NCBI GenBank assembly: GCA_024224995.1
Contig: JAAENB010000301.1
Coordinates: 1-5,267 of the forward strand
Length of the DNA: 5,267 nt
DNA from: a bacterium
Lineage (GTDB): Bacteria; Spirochaetota; UBA4802; UBA5550
Direction: 5' to 3'
Below are positions 5,261-5,267 of this stretch, in pieces (position 1 is the first letter of the stretch; each line of letters opens with the position of its first letter). The notes beneath the pieces are model-generated. The model was not told where the DNA came from and did not search any database. It saw nothing but the letters and a program-made list of their open reading frames with translations. The translations under genes and the position numbers were made by a program.

Positions 5261-5267
5261 TCTAGCG

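Overview
The window reads as a mid-GC bacterial chromosome with two intact housekeeping genes, both on the minus strand. They are carA (glutaminase subunit of carbamoyl-phosphate synthetase) and, 17 bp behind it, nrdJ (adenosylcobalamin-dependent class II ribonucleotide reductase). The oxygen-independent, B12-dependent reductase and the repeat-rich spacers would suit an anaerobic or microaerophilic environmental lineage such as Desulfobacterota, Nitrospirota or Planctomycetota. Nothing here fixes the taxon.

Left to right on the plus strand. Positions 1-141 look like one end of an IS21-family insertion sequence, with tandem subterminal repeats and a 5'-TGTCGA terminus. It sits inside the 3' end of a minus-strand phospholipase D-like (HKD) gene at 142-802, which keeps its catalytic motif but has lost its native C-terminus. 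The 264-bp spacer at 803-1066 has no gene. It holds a 27-bp-stem hairpin (861-946), a perfect polypyrimidine mirror repeat (1005-1029) and a short heptanucleotide array (1032-1059). Then come nrdJ (1067-3403) and carA (3421-4506). The spacer 4507-4678 carries an attenuator-like hairpin and possible back-to-back promoters.

From 4679 to the end lies a GC-rich minisatellite: nine copies of a core motif, eight of them at an exact 42-bp period. It is preceded by a strong Shine-Dalgarno and an ATG. Because 42 is a multiple of 3, five of six frames are open through the repeat unit, and the best-initiated frame is not the one giving the most protein-like product. The coding status is therefore unresolved. 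Two copies of an unrelated 51-bp sequence, 119 bp apart, follow to the window edge.

Functionally, carA feeds pyrimidine and arginine synthesis and NrdJ makes deoxyribonucleotides, so the probable carA-nrdJ operon couples nucleotide supply with dNTP production. The flanks look plastic: an IS-disrupted gene on one side and expanding repeats on the other. I see no clear new defence or mobile system. The most unexplained element is the 42-bp array and its start region.
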